The notes below the pieces were generated by a model. That model was given only the letters and a program-made list of their open reading frames with translations. It was not told the origin of the DNA and did no database searches. Shown in pieces: positions 40,913 through 50,397 of a stretch of 64,000 nt of DNA (the first letter of the stretch is position 1; each line of letters begins with the position of its first letter). A program made the translations under genes and the position numbers. Origin of the DNA: Chrysophaeum taylorii (taxonomy: Eukaryota; Sar; Pelagophyceae; Pelagomonadales; Pelagomonadaceae); assembly GCA_029834535.1 (NCBI GenBank), contig JAQMWT010000428.1, positions 62,001 through 126,000 on the forward strand, given 5' to 3'.

Positions 40913-42784
40913 ATGATCTTCCCCATAAACGTGAACGTCGGCGTGATGGGCCACGTGGACAGCGGGAAGACGAGTTTGGTGAAGGCGTTGTCGACGACGC
41001 TGTCGACCGCGGCGCTCGACAAACACCCGCAGTCGCAGCAGCGCGGGATCACGATCGACCTCGGGTTTTCGGCCTTTTCTGTACCGTGGGGGGATCGCGA
41101 ACTCCAGTTTACGCTGGTAGACTGCCCCGGCCACGCCTCCCTGATCCGGACGATCATCGGGGGCGCCCAGATCATCGACATGATGCTTCTCGTGGTGGAC
41201 TGCGTCAAGGGAATCCAAACCCAGACGGCCGAGTGTCTGGTTATCGGCGAGATCACTACGGACGACTTGGTGGTGGTTCTCAACAAAATAGACAGCCTGC
41301 CCGAGTTTGAACGGGAGGAGCGGCTCGAAAAACAGACGCGGAGGATCAAAAACCAGCTGCCCCTCAAGTTCAAGGAGGCGCCGATCGTGCGCGTCGCGGC
41401 GGCCGTCGGCGGCGAGAAAGTGGCCGCGGGCGAGAAGAAGAACGAGACGTGGGGTCTCGACGGACTCGTGGAGACCCTCAAGGCGACCACAAAGGTGCCG
41501 GAGCGCGACACGGCGGGGCCCTTCTTTTTTGCGATCGACCACTGCTTCCCGATAAAAGGTCAAGGCACGGTCGTCACCGGAACTTGCCTGAGAGGGTCGA
41601 TCAACGTCAACCAAGCAGTCGAGCTTCCGGAACTCGGCGTGGAAAAGAAAGTCAAAAGCATCCAGATGTTCAAGAAGCCCGTGAAGAAAATCGAGTGCGG
41701 CGATCGCGCTGGGGTTTGTCTGGCGCAGCTCGACGCGACGCTCGTCGAACGCGGTATCTTGGCTGCTCCCGGCTCGGTGCCCTACTTGAGCTCGGCGATG
41801 GCACGCGTCGAGAAAGTCCGGTTTTTTCGAGGAGGGTGTGTCACGGGCACGAAATTTCACGTCACGGTTGGCCACGCGACGGTGCTGGCTACGTGTCATT
41901 TCTTCGGGAAGCCGCCGTTCGATCCGAACGTCGAGTACGCGTACCAAGACGAGCTCGACCACCACCACCACCTCGAGGTCGGGCTGTGCTACCTCAAGTT
42001 CGAGCACCGCATTCGGTGCCACCTCGACGCCCTCGTCGTGGGCTCGAGACTTGATGGCCCCGAAAATCACTGCAGGATAGCGTTTCACGGTCACCTCGTT
42101 TCGCGGTGCGACGACCCTTCGGTTCTCCGCGTCTACAAAATCAAGCAAAAGGAAGGAGTGGTGGCGAGGATCGACAAAAACATCGTCGTCGGGAAGGACC
42201 TCTTCAGCACCAACGTCCCGATGCAGCAATTCGTGGGCTTGAAGTTGCAGTGCGAGACGGGCCAAATAGGCTCGATAGTATCGTCCTTTGGCAAGAGTGG
42301 CAAGTTCCGCGTCGCTTTCGACGACGACCTTGATCTCAGAAGAGTCAAGGTCGGCCACAAGCTCTTTTTGAGATTCAAGCGCTACGTCTTCGCCGCGAAC
42401 TCCAAGGATATGCACCAGGACGACGACTGCTTCTTCCACGTGGAGGAGGTCGAGGAGGAGGAGGAGGAGGAGGAGGATGTCCGCCTCCTCCCCAAAAAAA
42501 AAGAGGAGGAGGGGAAACCCACGACGAAAACAGGCGCCGTAGAAAGGCTCAAGGGCGAGCCTCGACAAGACGGCCGCTACGCTATCATCATCGCCCAGGG
42601 CTTCTTTGCCCCCGAGGACGACCAGCGCCCATTCGCGGGCTTCGAGGTCACGGCGGCCAACGGGGACCGCGGCCGCCTCGGGGGTCCCTTCGGCAAGGCG
42701 GGCAAGGCCAAAGTCCTCTTCGACGACGGCACGGCCTCCAAAGTCGGCGACGCCCTCACCCTCTCAGTAGTACATCATTCTTAA
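40913..42784 (+). CDS. EEFSEC: Selenocysteine-specific elongation factor eEFSec
   Basis: GTPase that delivers Sec-tRNA to UGA codons directed by SECIS elements. The 623-residue protein starts MIFPINVNVGVMGHVDSGKT; an upstream frame to 40859 reads through poly-C and is not preferred. G motifs: GHVDSGKT (G1), RGITIDLGF (G2), DCPGH (G3), NKID (G4). The eEFSec-type RGITIDLG and C-terminal domain follow: GAGPFFF-like GPFFFAIDHCFPIKGQGTVVTGT, then the mixed barrel domain IV. An acidic Glu run (about residues 511-521) and Lys run interrupt domain IV. It is tail-to-tail with the next gene, the stop codons overlapping in TTAA. Confidence 0.94.
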   Translation: MIFPINVNVGVMGHVDSGKTSLVKALSTTLSTAALDKHPQSQQRGITIDLGFSAFSVPWGDRELQFTLVDCPGHASLIRTIIGGAQIIDMMLLVVDCVKGIQTQTAECLVIGEITTDDLVVVLNKIDSLPEFEREERLEKQTRRIKNQLPLKFKEAPIVRVAAAVGGEKVAAGEKKNETWGLDGLVETLKATTKVPERDTAGPFFFAIDHCFPIKGQGTVVTGTCLRGSINVNQAVELPELGVEKKVKSIQMFKKPVKKIECGDRAGVCLAQLDATLVERGILAAPGSVPYLSSAMARVEKVRFFRGGCVTGTKFHVTVGHATVLATCHFFGKPPFDPNVEYAYQDELDHHHHLEVGLCYLKFEHRIRCHLDALVVGSRLDGPENHCRIAFHGHLVSRCDDPSVLRVYKIKQKEGVVARIDKNIVVGKDLFSTNVPMQQFVGLKLQCETGQIGSIVSSFGKSGKFRVAFDDDLDLRRVKVGHKLFLRFKRYVFAANSKDMHQDDDCFFHVEEVEEEEEEEEDVRLLPKKKEEEGKPTTKTGAVERLKGEPRQDGRYAIIIAQGFFAPEDDQRPFAGFEVTAANGDRGRLGGPFGKAGKAKVLFDDGTASKVGDALTLSVVHHS

Positions 42785-43050
42785 TCTTCGTCGATAGGAA
42801 GCACGGGAAGCACCTTGGCCCAGCGGCTCGAAGGGATCTCCATGCGAGGGGCGAGAGGCCGGTGCTCGAGTTCGGCGGACTTGATGAATATGTACGCGGA
42901 GCACATCGCCAGCACCACGCCGGCGAACGCCGTGTTCCGCTTCCAGTTGGGCGGGTTCGGCCACCACGGACTGCTCGAGGGGGACCAGATGTGCGCGGGG
43001 TACGGAGGCATGCTCCCGCCGCCAAACACGGGCTTGCTCCGGTTCAACAT
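42781..43050 (-). CDS. Small single-helix membrane protein, conserved-looking
   Basis: 89 residues: an N-terminal Pro/Trp-rich segment (PPYPAHIWSP ... WWPNPPNWKRNT), one membrane helix (AFAGVVLAMCSAYIFI), then a polar tail (ELEHRPLAPRMEIPSSRW). The layout resembles small accessory subunits of mitochondrial inner-membrane complexes such as complex I; that is inference. A GTCT repeat (CAGA in the gene sense) lies just upstream of the start and a CCCTAACCCC motif about 65 bp upstream. The stop overlaps that of eEFSec by 3 nt. Confidence 0.7.
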   Translation of the reverse strand: MLNRSKPVFGGGSMPPYPAHIWSPSSSPWWPNPPNWKRNTAFAGVVLAMCSAYIFIKSAELEHRPLAPRMEIPSSRWAKVLPVLPIDED

Positions 43051-43308
43051 CCTGTCTGTCTGTCTGTCTGTGTTCTCCTGCTGTCGTCGACGTCGGACCT
43101 TGGGGTTAGGGTGATTTTAATAAATTGCCAAAACTTTTTTTATGGGAAAACTCCTACTAGGGTTAGTAATAGTAAAATGGCCGTCCCGGGAAAGTTAGGG
43201 GTGTACCAAATTTTAGTTGAAGTACCACGTTTTTTGAATAAATACATTCTACGAATAATTGCGTGTACCTACCACCAGAAAAAAAAAAAAAACAAACCAA
43301 CGCCGAGG

Positions 43309-44649
43309 ATGATGATGACGATTCTCGACACGATGCTTGAGAAGACGCTGTGCTCCTGCCTGTGGGCGGATATCAAAGAAGACGAGGAGACGATCGTGGT
43401 GCCGACGGTCGCGCCGAAGAATAAAATCGACGCGCTGCCGTCGACGAAGACTGAAGCAACGATCGAAGAAGACCAAGCTCGCTTCGAGCCGCCGTCGCCG
43501 ACGAGCGTCGTCGAGCAGTGGGCGAGCGAGTCCGAAGCCGCACCGCGCGGAGGAGAAGTCCCGGCTCTCGATGATGATGATGATGATGATGATGAAGAAG
43601 AAGAGTGGGTCGTCGAGCCCTACGAAGCACCCCCTGCGCCCGAAGAGGAAGAGTTCGCCGCCGTCGCGTGCGCCGCGCTGGAGCCGCCGGCGCCTGCGAT
43701 GGGTTCGCCGACGGTGCGCGTCGCGACGCGCACAGAACTGGACTCACGCCTCAGCGAGTCCGAAACGAACGCTCCCGCGCCAAAAGAAGAATCCCAAGTC
43801 ATCGCTCTTCCGCCGCCGCCGCCAATGGGTTCGCCGACGATGTCCGTCGCGCGCGAAGAGGTGGCGCCGGCGACGGACCTCGACGCCCGCCTCGGTACGA
43901 CGCAGCAGCTGCTCGGGTCCGGCACCTTCGGCACGGTTTCGCTCACGTCGTTCGATCGCAAGATGCTCGTCGCTGTGAAGCGCCATCGCGGCGGGTGCGA
44001 GGAGGCGATGACGTTGCTGATGCTGAAACACCCGCACATTGTTCGATTGGTCGATTTTGCGCCGGGCATTCTCGTCATGGAATTCGGCGGGCGCTCGCTG
44101 CACGATGTCCTCTTGACCGACGAGGAACTGCCCGTGTCGGTATTGGAGGATCTCGCGTCGGCACTTAGTTATATCCATTCGAATCGCATCGCTCACTGCG
44201 ATCTTAAGCCAGGCAACATCCTGGTCGACTACCAGAAACGCGTCCGAATCTGCGACCTCGGCGAAGCCCAGTTCGGCAGATTGAACAAACAAGCAAGGGG
44301 GACCCCTGGGTTTTGGGCGCCGGAGGTGATCCGCTGCAGACGGAACGGAACCCCCTACGACCCCAGACCCGCCGACTGCTGGTCGCTCGGCCTGGTGTTC
44401 GTTTGCATCGTCACCTTTAACCCCGATCCCTGGGCACCTTTCCAAATGGACGACGACGACGACGACGACAGGCTCGACACGTACATCGGGGACGGCCAAA
44501 TCAGACCTTTGCTTCCCGCCGACTCGCCGTTTTACGACATGTTCACCTCTCTCGACGCGCCCTTTTCCCACCTCTTCAGCGTGGACCCCCTGCACCGACC
44601 CACGTCGGCCCAAATTGCCGCGGCCCTCTCCCACGCCCTAGGGAGATAG
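43309..44649 (+). CDS. Protein kinase with acidic N-terminal extension
   Basis: 446 residues. The first 200 are acidic and Pro-rich (Asp/Glu run at about 88-98). From about 200 is a serine/threonine kinase domain: LGSGTFGTV (Gly loop), VAVKRH (ATP Lys), HCDLKPGNILV (catalytic loop with Lys-Pro-Gly-Asn, Ser/Thr type), ICDLGEAQ (Asp-Leu-Gly instead of Asp-Phe-Gly), GTPGFWAPEV (APE), DCWSLGLVF and RPTSAQI. All catalytic residues are present. The domain is compact. An Asp run (about 384-391) expands one loop. The start is the first of three tandem ATGs; the open frame upstream overlaps the opposite-strand gene and is not used. Confidence 0.92.
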   Translation: MMMTILDTMLEKTLCSCLWADIKEDEETIVVPTVAPKNKIDALPSTKTEATIEEDQARFEPPSPTSVVEQWASESEAAPRGGEVPALDDDDDDDDEEEEWVVEPYEAPPAPEEEEFAAVACAALEPPAPAMGSPTVRVATRTELDSRLSESETNAPAPKEESQVIALPPPPPMGSPTMSVAREEVAPATDLDARLGTTQQLLGSGTFGTVSLTSFDRKMLVAVKRHRGGCEEAMTLLMLKHPHIVRLVDFAPGILVMEFGGRSLHDVLLTDEELPVSVLEDLASALSYIHSNRIAHCDLKPGNILVDYQKRVRICDLGEAQFGRLNKQARGTPGFWAPEVIRCRRNGTPYDPRPADCWSLGLVFVCIVTFNPDPWAPFQMDDDDDDDRLDTYIGDGQIRPLLPADSPFYDMFTSLDAPFSHLFSVDPLHRPTSAQIAAALSHALGR

Positions 44650-45184
44650 GGCGCACGCTTAATTTTTAAAGCTCGTGCCGCGGGGAATGCTCGAGAAGGG
44701 CAGCGGGGGTTTTTTGCCCAGCATCCAGATTCATCATCTTCCGTAGTAGAAGCTCTAAACGGCCAGCGGAAGCGGTTTGTTGCCCCGGCGAGAGCCGCGA
44801 CAGGAAGCTGGAACAAGGTATCGCGGGGAGTCGAGTCCAGCGAGGTTCACGAGCCACAACAGTGATGCATCTTGCGTGAAGAACTATAAACGTCTCGCAC
44901 GGTTTATTTATTTATTTATTTATATTACCAAGGTTCTTTTTCAAGAAGACGATGGTCGGTTTTAGAACCTTTTTATCGTCGAATCAGGACGAGACTGGCG
45001 ATCAAAGCACCAGAACGACATCAGAGGCAAGCGAGGATCCAAGGTACTCACAGAGAACAGCACAGTCTCGGACGTCTGTGATATAAAGTCCGCCCCAACA
45101 GCATAGCCGCTTAATACTACAATCTTCAGCGCGCCCCGAAGGCGGCTAATAACTCGAGCTCGAAAATCCACGACCGACAGAGCG
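44650..45184. other. Non-coding flank of the Copia element
   Basis: 535 bp between the kinase stop and the left LTR. It holds a TTTA repeat (44902-44924) and no credible ORF. The 5 bases next to the LTR (GAGCG, 45180-45184) are repeated after the right LTR. Confidence 0.6.
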
Positions 45185-45325
45185 TGTGAGAACTGAAAAT
45201 TGAGAACTGAAATGGGGATGTGAGAACTATAATGGGGACGTGGTGCAGGGGTAAGTGTCATAGCTTCCTCACACAGGTGCTGGAAAAGAAAGAAAATGAA
45301 AAAAGGGGTAAGTGAGGTCCTCACA
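45185..45325 (-). repeat. Copia 3' LTR (left end)
   Basis: About 141 bp, TGTGAG to CTCACA. A second, imperfect copy of its last 55 bp (GGTGCTGGAAAAAGAAAG to GCTCACA) follows at 45328-45377, so the LTR end may be partly duplicated. It differs from the right LTR mainly by a short indel near its start (extra ACTGAAAATTGAGA) and one GTG. Confidence 0.85.
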
Positions 45326-45447
45326 CAGGTGCTGGAAAAAGAAAGAAAAGGAAAAAGGGGTAAGTGAGACGCTCACAGAGGAGAAGCTTGAAGGAAGACG
45401 TCAGGAAAGGCATTGTGGCAGAAAGAGACAGGAGATGTCGGGCGAAG

Positions 45448-46060
45448 TCACGAGGTAAGGTAACGAGCACGAAGCCGGAGGAAGGGAGGAGCTTCCGTAC
45501 GACGGGTGAAGATATCGCGAAGGTTGTCAAGGCGGGGATTGTGTTGGAGATCAATGATGTGGTTGCGATGATATTCGGCGGTGCTGTAAAAGCGAATATC
45601 AATATGGCGGGTGCGCCGCGTGAGACGTTGGAGACGGACTTGGGTGACGGTGGTGCTATTATCGACATACATTGGTACCGTGTGACGAGGGAGATCAAAG
45701 TCATCAAAAAGTTGGAGAAGCCAAGAGAGCTCAGCAGTAGCGGCGTAAAGAGCGAGCAATTCAGCTTCAAAAGAAGAGCGAGCAAGTAAGTACTGCGAGC
45801 GGGAGCAGTAGGCGATCATAGTGCCAGCAAGGAGAAAATAAAGAAACAGTTGTGGAGGGGCGGTCATCAGGGTCGTCGGCCCAGCTGGAGTGGGGATAAC
45901 CACAGAGACGAAGGGTAGAATCGCGACCAAGAACAAGGGCAAGATCGTGAGAACCATTGAGATAACGCAGAGTGTGAGATAAAGAGATAACGCAGAGTGT
46001 GAGATAAAGCGTGCCAAGCGTGCCAGTGGGGTTTACCAGGATTGTGGGGAAAACGCGCAC
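45448..46060 (-). pseudogene. Copia RNase H and end of RT
   Basis: Carries TLRYLNGSHDLALVL (split), SWADDPDDRPST, IAYCSRSQYLLARSSFEAEL, YVDNSTTVTQ and RHIDIRFYS, the RNase H block of Copia. A 25-nt tandem duplication (45961-45985 repeated at 45986-46009) lies at the LRYL junction and throws the RT part out of frame with the RNase H part. Confidence 0.85.
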
Positions 46061-46083
46061 ACTGATTGACGGACCAAGTGATA

Positions 46084-46997
46084 TCAGGGCGAGTCATGAT
46101 GGAGATAAATAGGACACAGCCAACAAGACGACAAAAAGGGATGCGTGCCATGAAGACGTGAGCAGGGGAGCCAGGTGCAGGAGAAGCAGCCGCAGAAAGA
46201 GGAAGAAGCATTGGGAGCGGGAGTAAATTCTGGTTTACTGTTGATGAAGCGATGTTCGGTGAGGATTTCACGGATAGCATGGGATTGGTAGATAGCGAGC
46301 TTGCGACGTGCGCGAGCACGCGTAAGGCGGAGACTAACGGAAGTGGGAAGGCTTTGAAAAACGCAAAAAAAGGGAGCTTGGTAATGGCCAATGCAAGAAC
46401 GGGGGTGCGCCACAAGAAGATCATCAACGACGAGAACAAGGCGCTGAACGACAGTAGACTTAAGCACGAGTATGCGGCTGCAAGTGTCACCAGATCCGCG
46501 GACGAAGCCACAGTCATTGACGAGAAAGCGTGCCAAATAAAGCCACCAATTACGACAAGCTTGTTTGCAACCATACCAAGAGCGACGGAGCGTGTAAATG
46601 ATTTTGAAACCATCGGTGGGTTGGCGAGGAGCATAACCTTCGGGTGGCCAGACATAGATGTCTTCGTCAATGGGAGCTTGGATAAAAGCGGAGTTGACAT
46701 CCAACTTATGCAAATCCCAGTCATGAACAGCGACAAAGGTTAGAAAGAAACGGATCGTGACGATGTTAGCAACCGGTGAGTAGGTGTCATGATAATCAAT
46801 CCCGTGAACCTGGGTGTAACCGCGGACAACGAGGCGAGCCTTGTACGATTTGAAGCGGCCAGAGTCATACTTCTTGCGGAGGATCCACTTGAGGGTACAA
46901 ATGTTGCCAGAAACATCATCATCATCGAAGGAAGGCGAACAACATCCCAGCAACCAAGCTGACCAAGGGAGCGATACTCTTTGGCGATGGCTTGCAA
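46084..46997 (-). pseudogene. Copia reverse transcriptase (RVT_2), broken
   Basis: Reads EYRSLGQLGCWDVV (46740-46997 frame), then LKWILRKKYDSGRFKSYKAR, VVRGYTQVHGIDYHDTYSPV, LHKLDVNSAFIQ (motif A), and VVDDLL (motif C DD). The C-terminal RT part (TRPDITWSVNQCARFP) is in another frame, 45867-46736. At least two frameshifts separate the pieces. Confidence 0.88.
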
Positions 46998-47455
46998 CCA
47001 GCCAGGACGCTCAGGATTGGTCTGTCTTTAAATGTCGACTGCTAAGAGGGGGGGGTGTGTGTTGGGAGCATGAAGGATGTGGGTGGGTCTGAGCTAAAGC
47101 TTCACGTAAAAGGGTTGGAAGTAACGGCAGTTTCGTCAATGTATGAATACTGAGAGGTTTCTTCGGAAGCAGAGTAATAAACATGTGCATGGGGATCAAC
47201 AAGGGTGGTAGCTAAACAAAGGGGAAGGAAGACATAATGAACTAACAAACGAAAGCTAACATAAGAGACATACAAAGAGTTACAGAAGGAAACAGAAGCG
47301 ACAGAGGAAACAGAATCGACATTGTGACAGGATGAAACAGAATCGACATTGCGTTGTTGACAAACGCCAGTATGAAAGTTTGTTGGTTGTTGTAATGCGC
47401 TTTGGTCGACTTTGCGCGGTCAGCTCCGTTTGGCTCGACTTGTTTTGCACTTTCC

Positions 47456-50111
47456 TCAGGAGGTTTTGGGCTCTTTGGTTTTGTCGGCTCTGGTTTGCTC
47501 GACTTTGTTTTGCACTTTCTGTTGTTTTCTCTCTTTGGTGCGTCGGAGTTTATGAGCTCGTAGAATGGTCGGTTCACGTGATGGGGTGATCAGTCCCAGT
47601 GAAACCGGCGCATATTCATCAAACACAGGGGGCAAGGGGGCAACAGCGGAAGAACAGCGGAAGAACAGGTGACAATCGGGCAACAGCAGGAACAGGTGAC
47701 AATGGGGCAACAGTAGACGAGAGCTGGGAAGCGTGATTCGAGTCAGAACAACGTTGAAGTTCCTTCGGTGGTTGACATTGCAGGAAATCTGATAATCGAA
47801 ACTGTCAGCAAAATCGAGGTCTGAAGAACAATAGCGACAAAAGTGCCTGGGATGACGTGCGTTAGACGATTGGTGCCACTGAGAATCGCAGCGGGGCAAA
47901 GATAGCGGAAACACGAGCTGGTACATATGATGGCGGTGTACCAGACGTCTGATGAGAACGTGGCCGTTGGGCAGATATGTTGCATGGTGACCAGGTTATG
48001 ACGATGGTCGGAGGCGACTGAAGCAAAAACAGGCGTAAACAGGGTTGATGCGAACGTTGGGTGTTTGGTTGTTGTGGTGCGAGCAAGTTGCCATGGGCAC
48101 GACCGCGTCCTGTACGCGAAGATGGAAGACTTCGGACGCGCCAGCGGTGTAAGGAACGAACACGGGTAGACCAGGCTGCTGTATGCCAGCCTGCTGTGGA
48201 AGATAAGAAAGTGGCCCGTTTTCGCATTCGGAAGAACGAAGTTGCCATATGGGCCAACGTTGGAGGAGCAAGCGGCGAGCTTCGCTCGTCATACTCGAAT
48301 AGACTGCGGTAGAAGTTGGCGACAGTGGCAAAACAGTTGTGGCACGTAAGAACGTTGCAGATAGCTTGCAGATAGCGTCGCAGTGGCACGTAAGAACATT
48401 GCAGATAGCGTCGCGGGTGCTGAGCACGGAATTCACGTCGATAGCAAAACCGAATTTTAAAGGTCAGAAAAGCGGCGAAAAAGCGATAGTGCGTGAAGGA
48501 GAACCACAAATCACACAGCAAAGAAGCGTCTGTCCAGGATCCCGAAGATGAGCGATCCAACCACATAGGAAGCACGAAAACTGCGCACGCGAAAAATTGA
48601 CAGGCACAGCTTAGTTGTGGCAGGTGAAATGCGCGATGGAACGTGATGCGCTGGTTTTACCAAAACCGACAAGCACAACGAGGAGTGGATCAACGAATAG
48701 GTGAAAATGCACAACGGAGAGTGGATCAACGAATAGCTGAAAATGCACAACGGGGAGTGGAGCAACGAATAGGCGAAATACAGAACGAGGAGGGGAGCAA
48801 CGACGAGGTGAAAAGACAGAACGAGGAGAGGAGCAACGACGAGGGGAAAATACAGGACGAGGGGCGGAGCAACGAATAGCGGAAAATACAGAACGAGGCG
48901 CCTGTGCAATGGGAGCTAATAACAAAAAACGAGGGGCTTCCGTGGGATGGGGTTGTTGATGTGCTTGCATCAGACATTCGGCGGTACACACGCTGACTTG
49001 GAATTATCTTGATTGGCAGAAAGGTGCAAAGATGTGTAATAGGTGGTGGTATTAAGAAAAGCGGCGGAGTGGAACTAGAATCAGTCAAGGTTGGAAGCGG
49101 CGGAGTGGAACTAGAGTCAGTCAAGGTTGGAGTAGGCATAGGAGCAGAAAAGGTAGTGTTACTGGTGTTGGTGTTGGTGGGTGGGTGTTGTTGGGTGTTG
49201 TTGGAGTCATTGGGAGTGTTGCGCTGTTGAGAAGAACGGCGATGGTGGGTAGGGCGTTATCGTGGAATAGCTAGGAACTTTGAAACTTGCGGCAGTCCCC
49301 CTTAAAGTGATCCTTGCAGCCGCCAAAAGGACATCGGGTAGTGCGTCGGAATCGAGTAGAGCCAGGTTGTTGGGAAAGGCGATCGTCTAGGGTAGGTCAG
49401 TTGGAAGAGTCTGAAGTCGTGGCTGACGACGCGGCGGATAGCGCGGCGGAAGTGGTTGTGCATGCCATCGAAATTGATTGTTGTTGAACTTCTCAAGCGT
49501 ACAACCACATTCATCGGTACGAAACGCGAGACGATAAAACAAAGCCAGTAAGTCTTGAACGATGCACGTATTCAAATGCGAGGACCCACTCGAGGGTGCG
49601 TCAGATCAGGTAGAATGTCGAGCAACTCGAACTCCGGTGATTGGTACAGTGCCGAGCAACTTGAACGCCGGTGATAGGTACAATGCCAAGCAACTTGTAT
49701 ACTCCGATGATGAACTTGTTGAGGAAGTTCGCTACGCGATCCCCACGGCCCATGTAGACATCGGTAATGCGCTTGTAAGGTCGCGTGAAGTTCATGTCGC
49801 GGTTTTCATGGATATCAACGTTGTTGCTTGACGCGAAATTCGCCTTCAGAGCAGCGAGATGCTTCTGCAGAGCAGCGAGATGCTGAGATGCTTGTCCAAG
49901 GATCGTTGGTCGAGATAATGTGATCGCCGGTGGAGATGATCATGTTCTCAAGACGACGTGCCATTGGTGGGAAAAAAAAAATGTCGCTCACCGCTGAAGG
50001 CATCAAGTTTGTGCGAAAGCTTGCGAAGACATGATAGACGACAACGAACCGAACACGTAGCAATGAACTGAAGCCGAGGAGGTGTCGCCACGAAGTCAAG
50101 CAGAGGCTCAA
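47456..50111 (-). pseudogene. Copia gag/integrase region, heavily decayed
   Basis: Broken minus-strand frames. A zinc-knuckle-like CPFGGCKDHFKGDC is seen near 49290-49335, consistent with gag. Fragments such as MNFTRPYKRITDVYMGRGDR (49601-49795) belong to gag. Integrase catalytic residues could not be identified. A 36-bp minisatellite interrupts the region at 48685-48900. Confidence 0.6.
48685..48900. repeat. 36-bp minisatellite, six units
   Basis: Units begin at 48685, 48721, 48757, 48793, 48829 and 48865 with consensus GTGGAGCAACGAATAGG plus a GAAAATACAGAACGAGG half. The period is 12 codons, so it stays open on both strands (VDQRIGENAQRR on plus; Leu/Val-rich PLLVLYFPLVVA on minus). Confidence 0.9.
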
Positions 50112-50133
50112 CCGTGGAGAACACCTGCTGCCA

Positions 50134-50264
50134 TGTGAGAACTGAAATGGGGATGTGAGAACTATAATGGGGACGTGGTGGTGCAGGGGTAAGTGTCATA
50201 GCTTCCTCACACAGGTGCTGGAAAAGAAAGAAAAGGAAAAAAAGGGGTAAGTGAGGTCCTCACA
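50134..50264 (-). repeat. Copia 5' LTR (right end)
   Basis: 131 bp, TGTGAGAACTG to TCCTCACA, with the 5-bp target duplicate GAGCG after it. Because the element reads on the minus strand, this is the promoter LTR and it points away from the TPR gene. Confidence 0.87.
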
Positions 50265-50397
50265 GAGCGAGAAGCCGGAACTTCAAAAAAACATCAAAAA
50301 AACATGCCACCGGTTGGCAAGTTCCGTTAGGACGTTGTAGCAGATTTAATCCTATAAGTCCAGGAGGGCTTGTTGACAAAACCGCCAACGATCAAGG

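Larger units (their letters stand above)
45185..50264 (-). mobile_element. Ty1/Copia LTR retrotransposon (decayed)
   Basis: A 5.08-kb insertion. It starts TGTGAGAAC, ends CCTCACA, and is flanked by the 5-bp duplication GAGCG (45180-45184 and 50265-50269). The minus strand encodes, in Copia order, gag-like fragments, an integrase region, reverse transcriptase and RNase H. A primer-binding site starts directly inside the right LTR on the minus strand (TGGCAGCAGG), one base off a typical initiator-Met tRNA match TGGTAGCAG. Long ORFs on the plus strand inside it are antisense shadows. Coding regions are broken by frameshifts, so it is not autonomous. Confidence 0.92.

Noticed and set aside
42862-43308. 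Upstream extension of the kinase frame
   Set aside because: It overlaps the opposite-strand small membrane protein and encodes no kinase-like sequence before the triple ATG at 43309.
45364-46743. Plus-strand frames of 141 and 163 codons inside the Copia element
   Set aside because: They are exactly antisense to the RNase H and RT coding strand, which carries the recognisable motifs.
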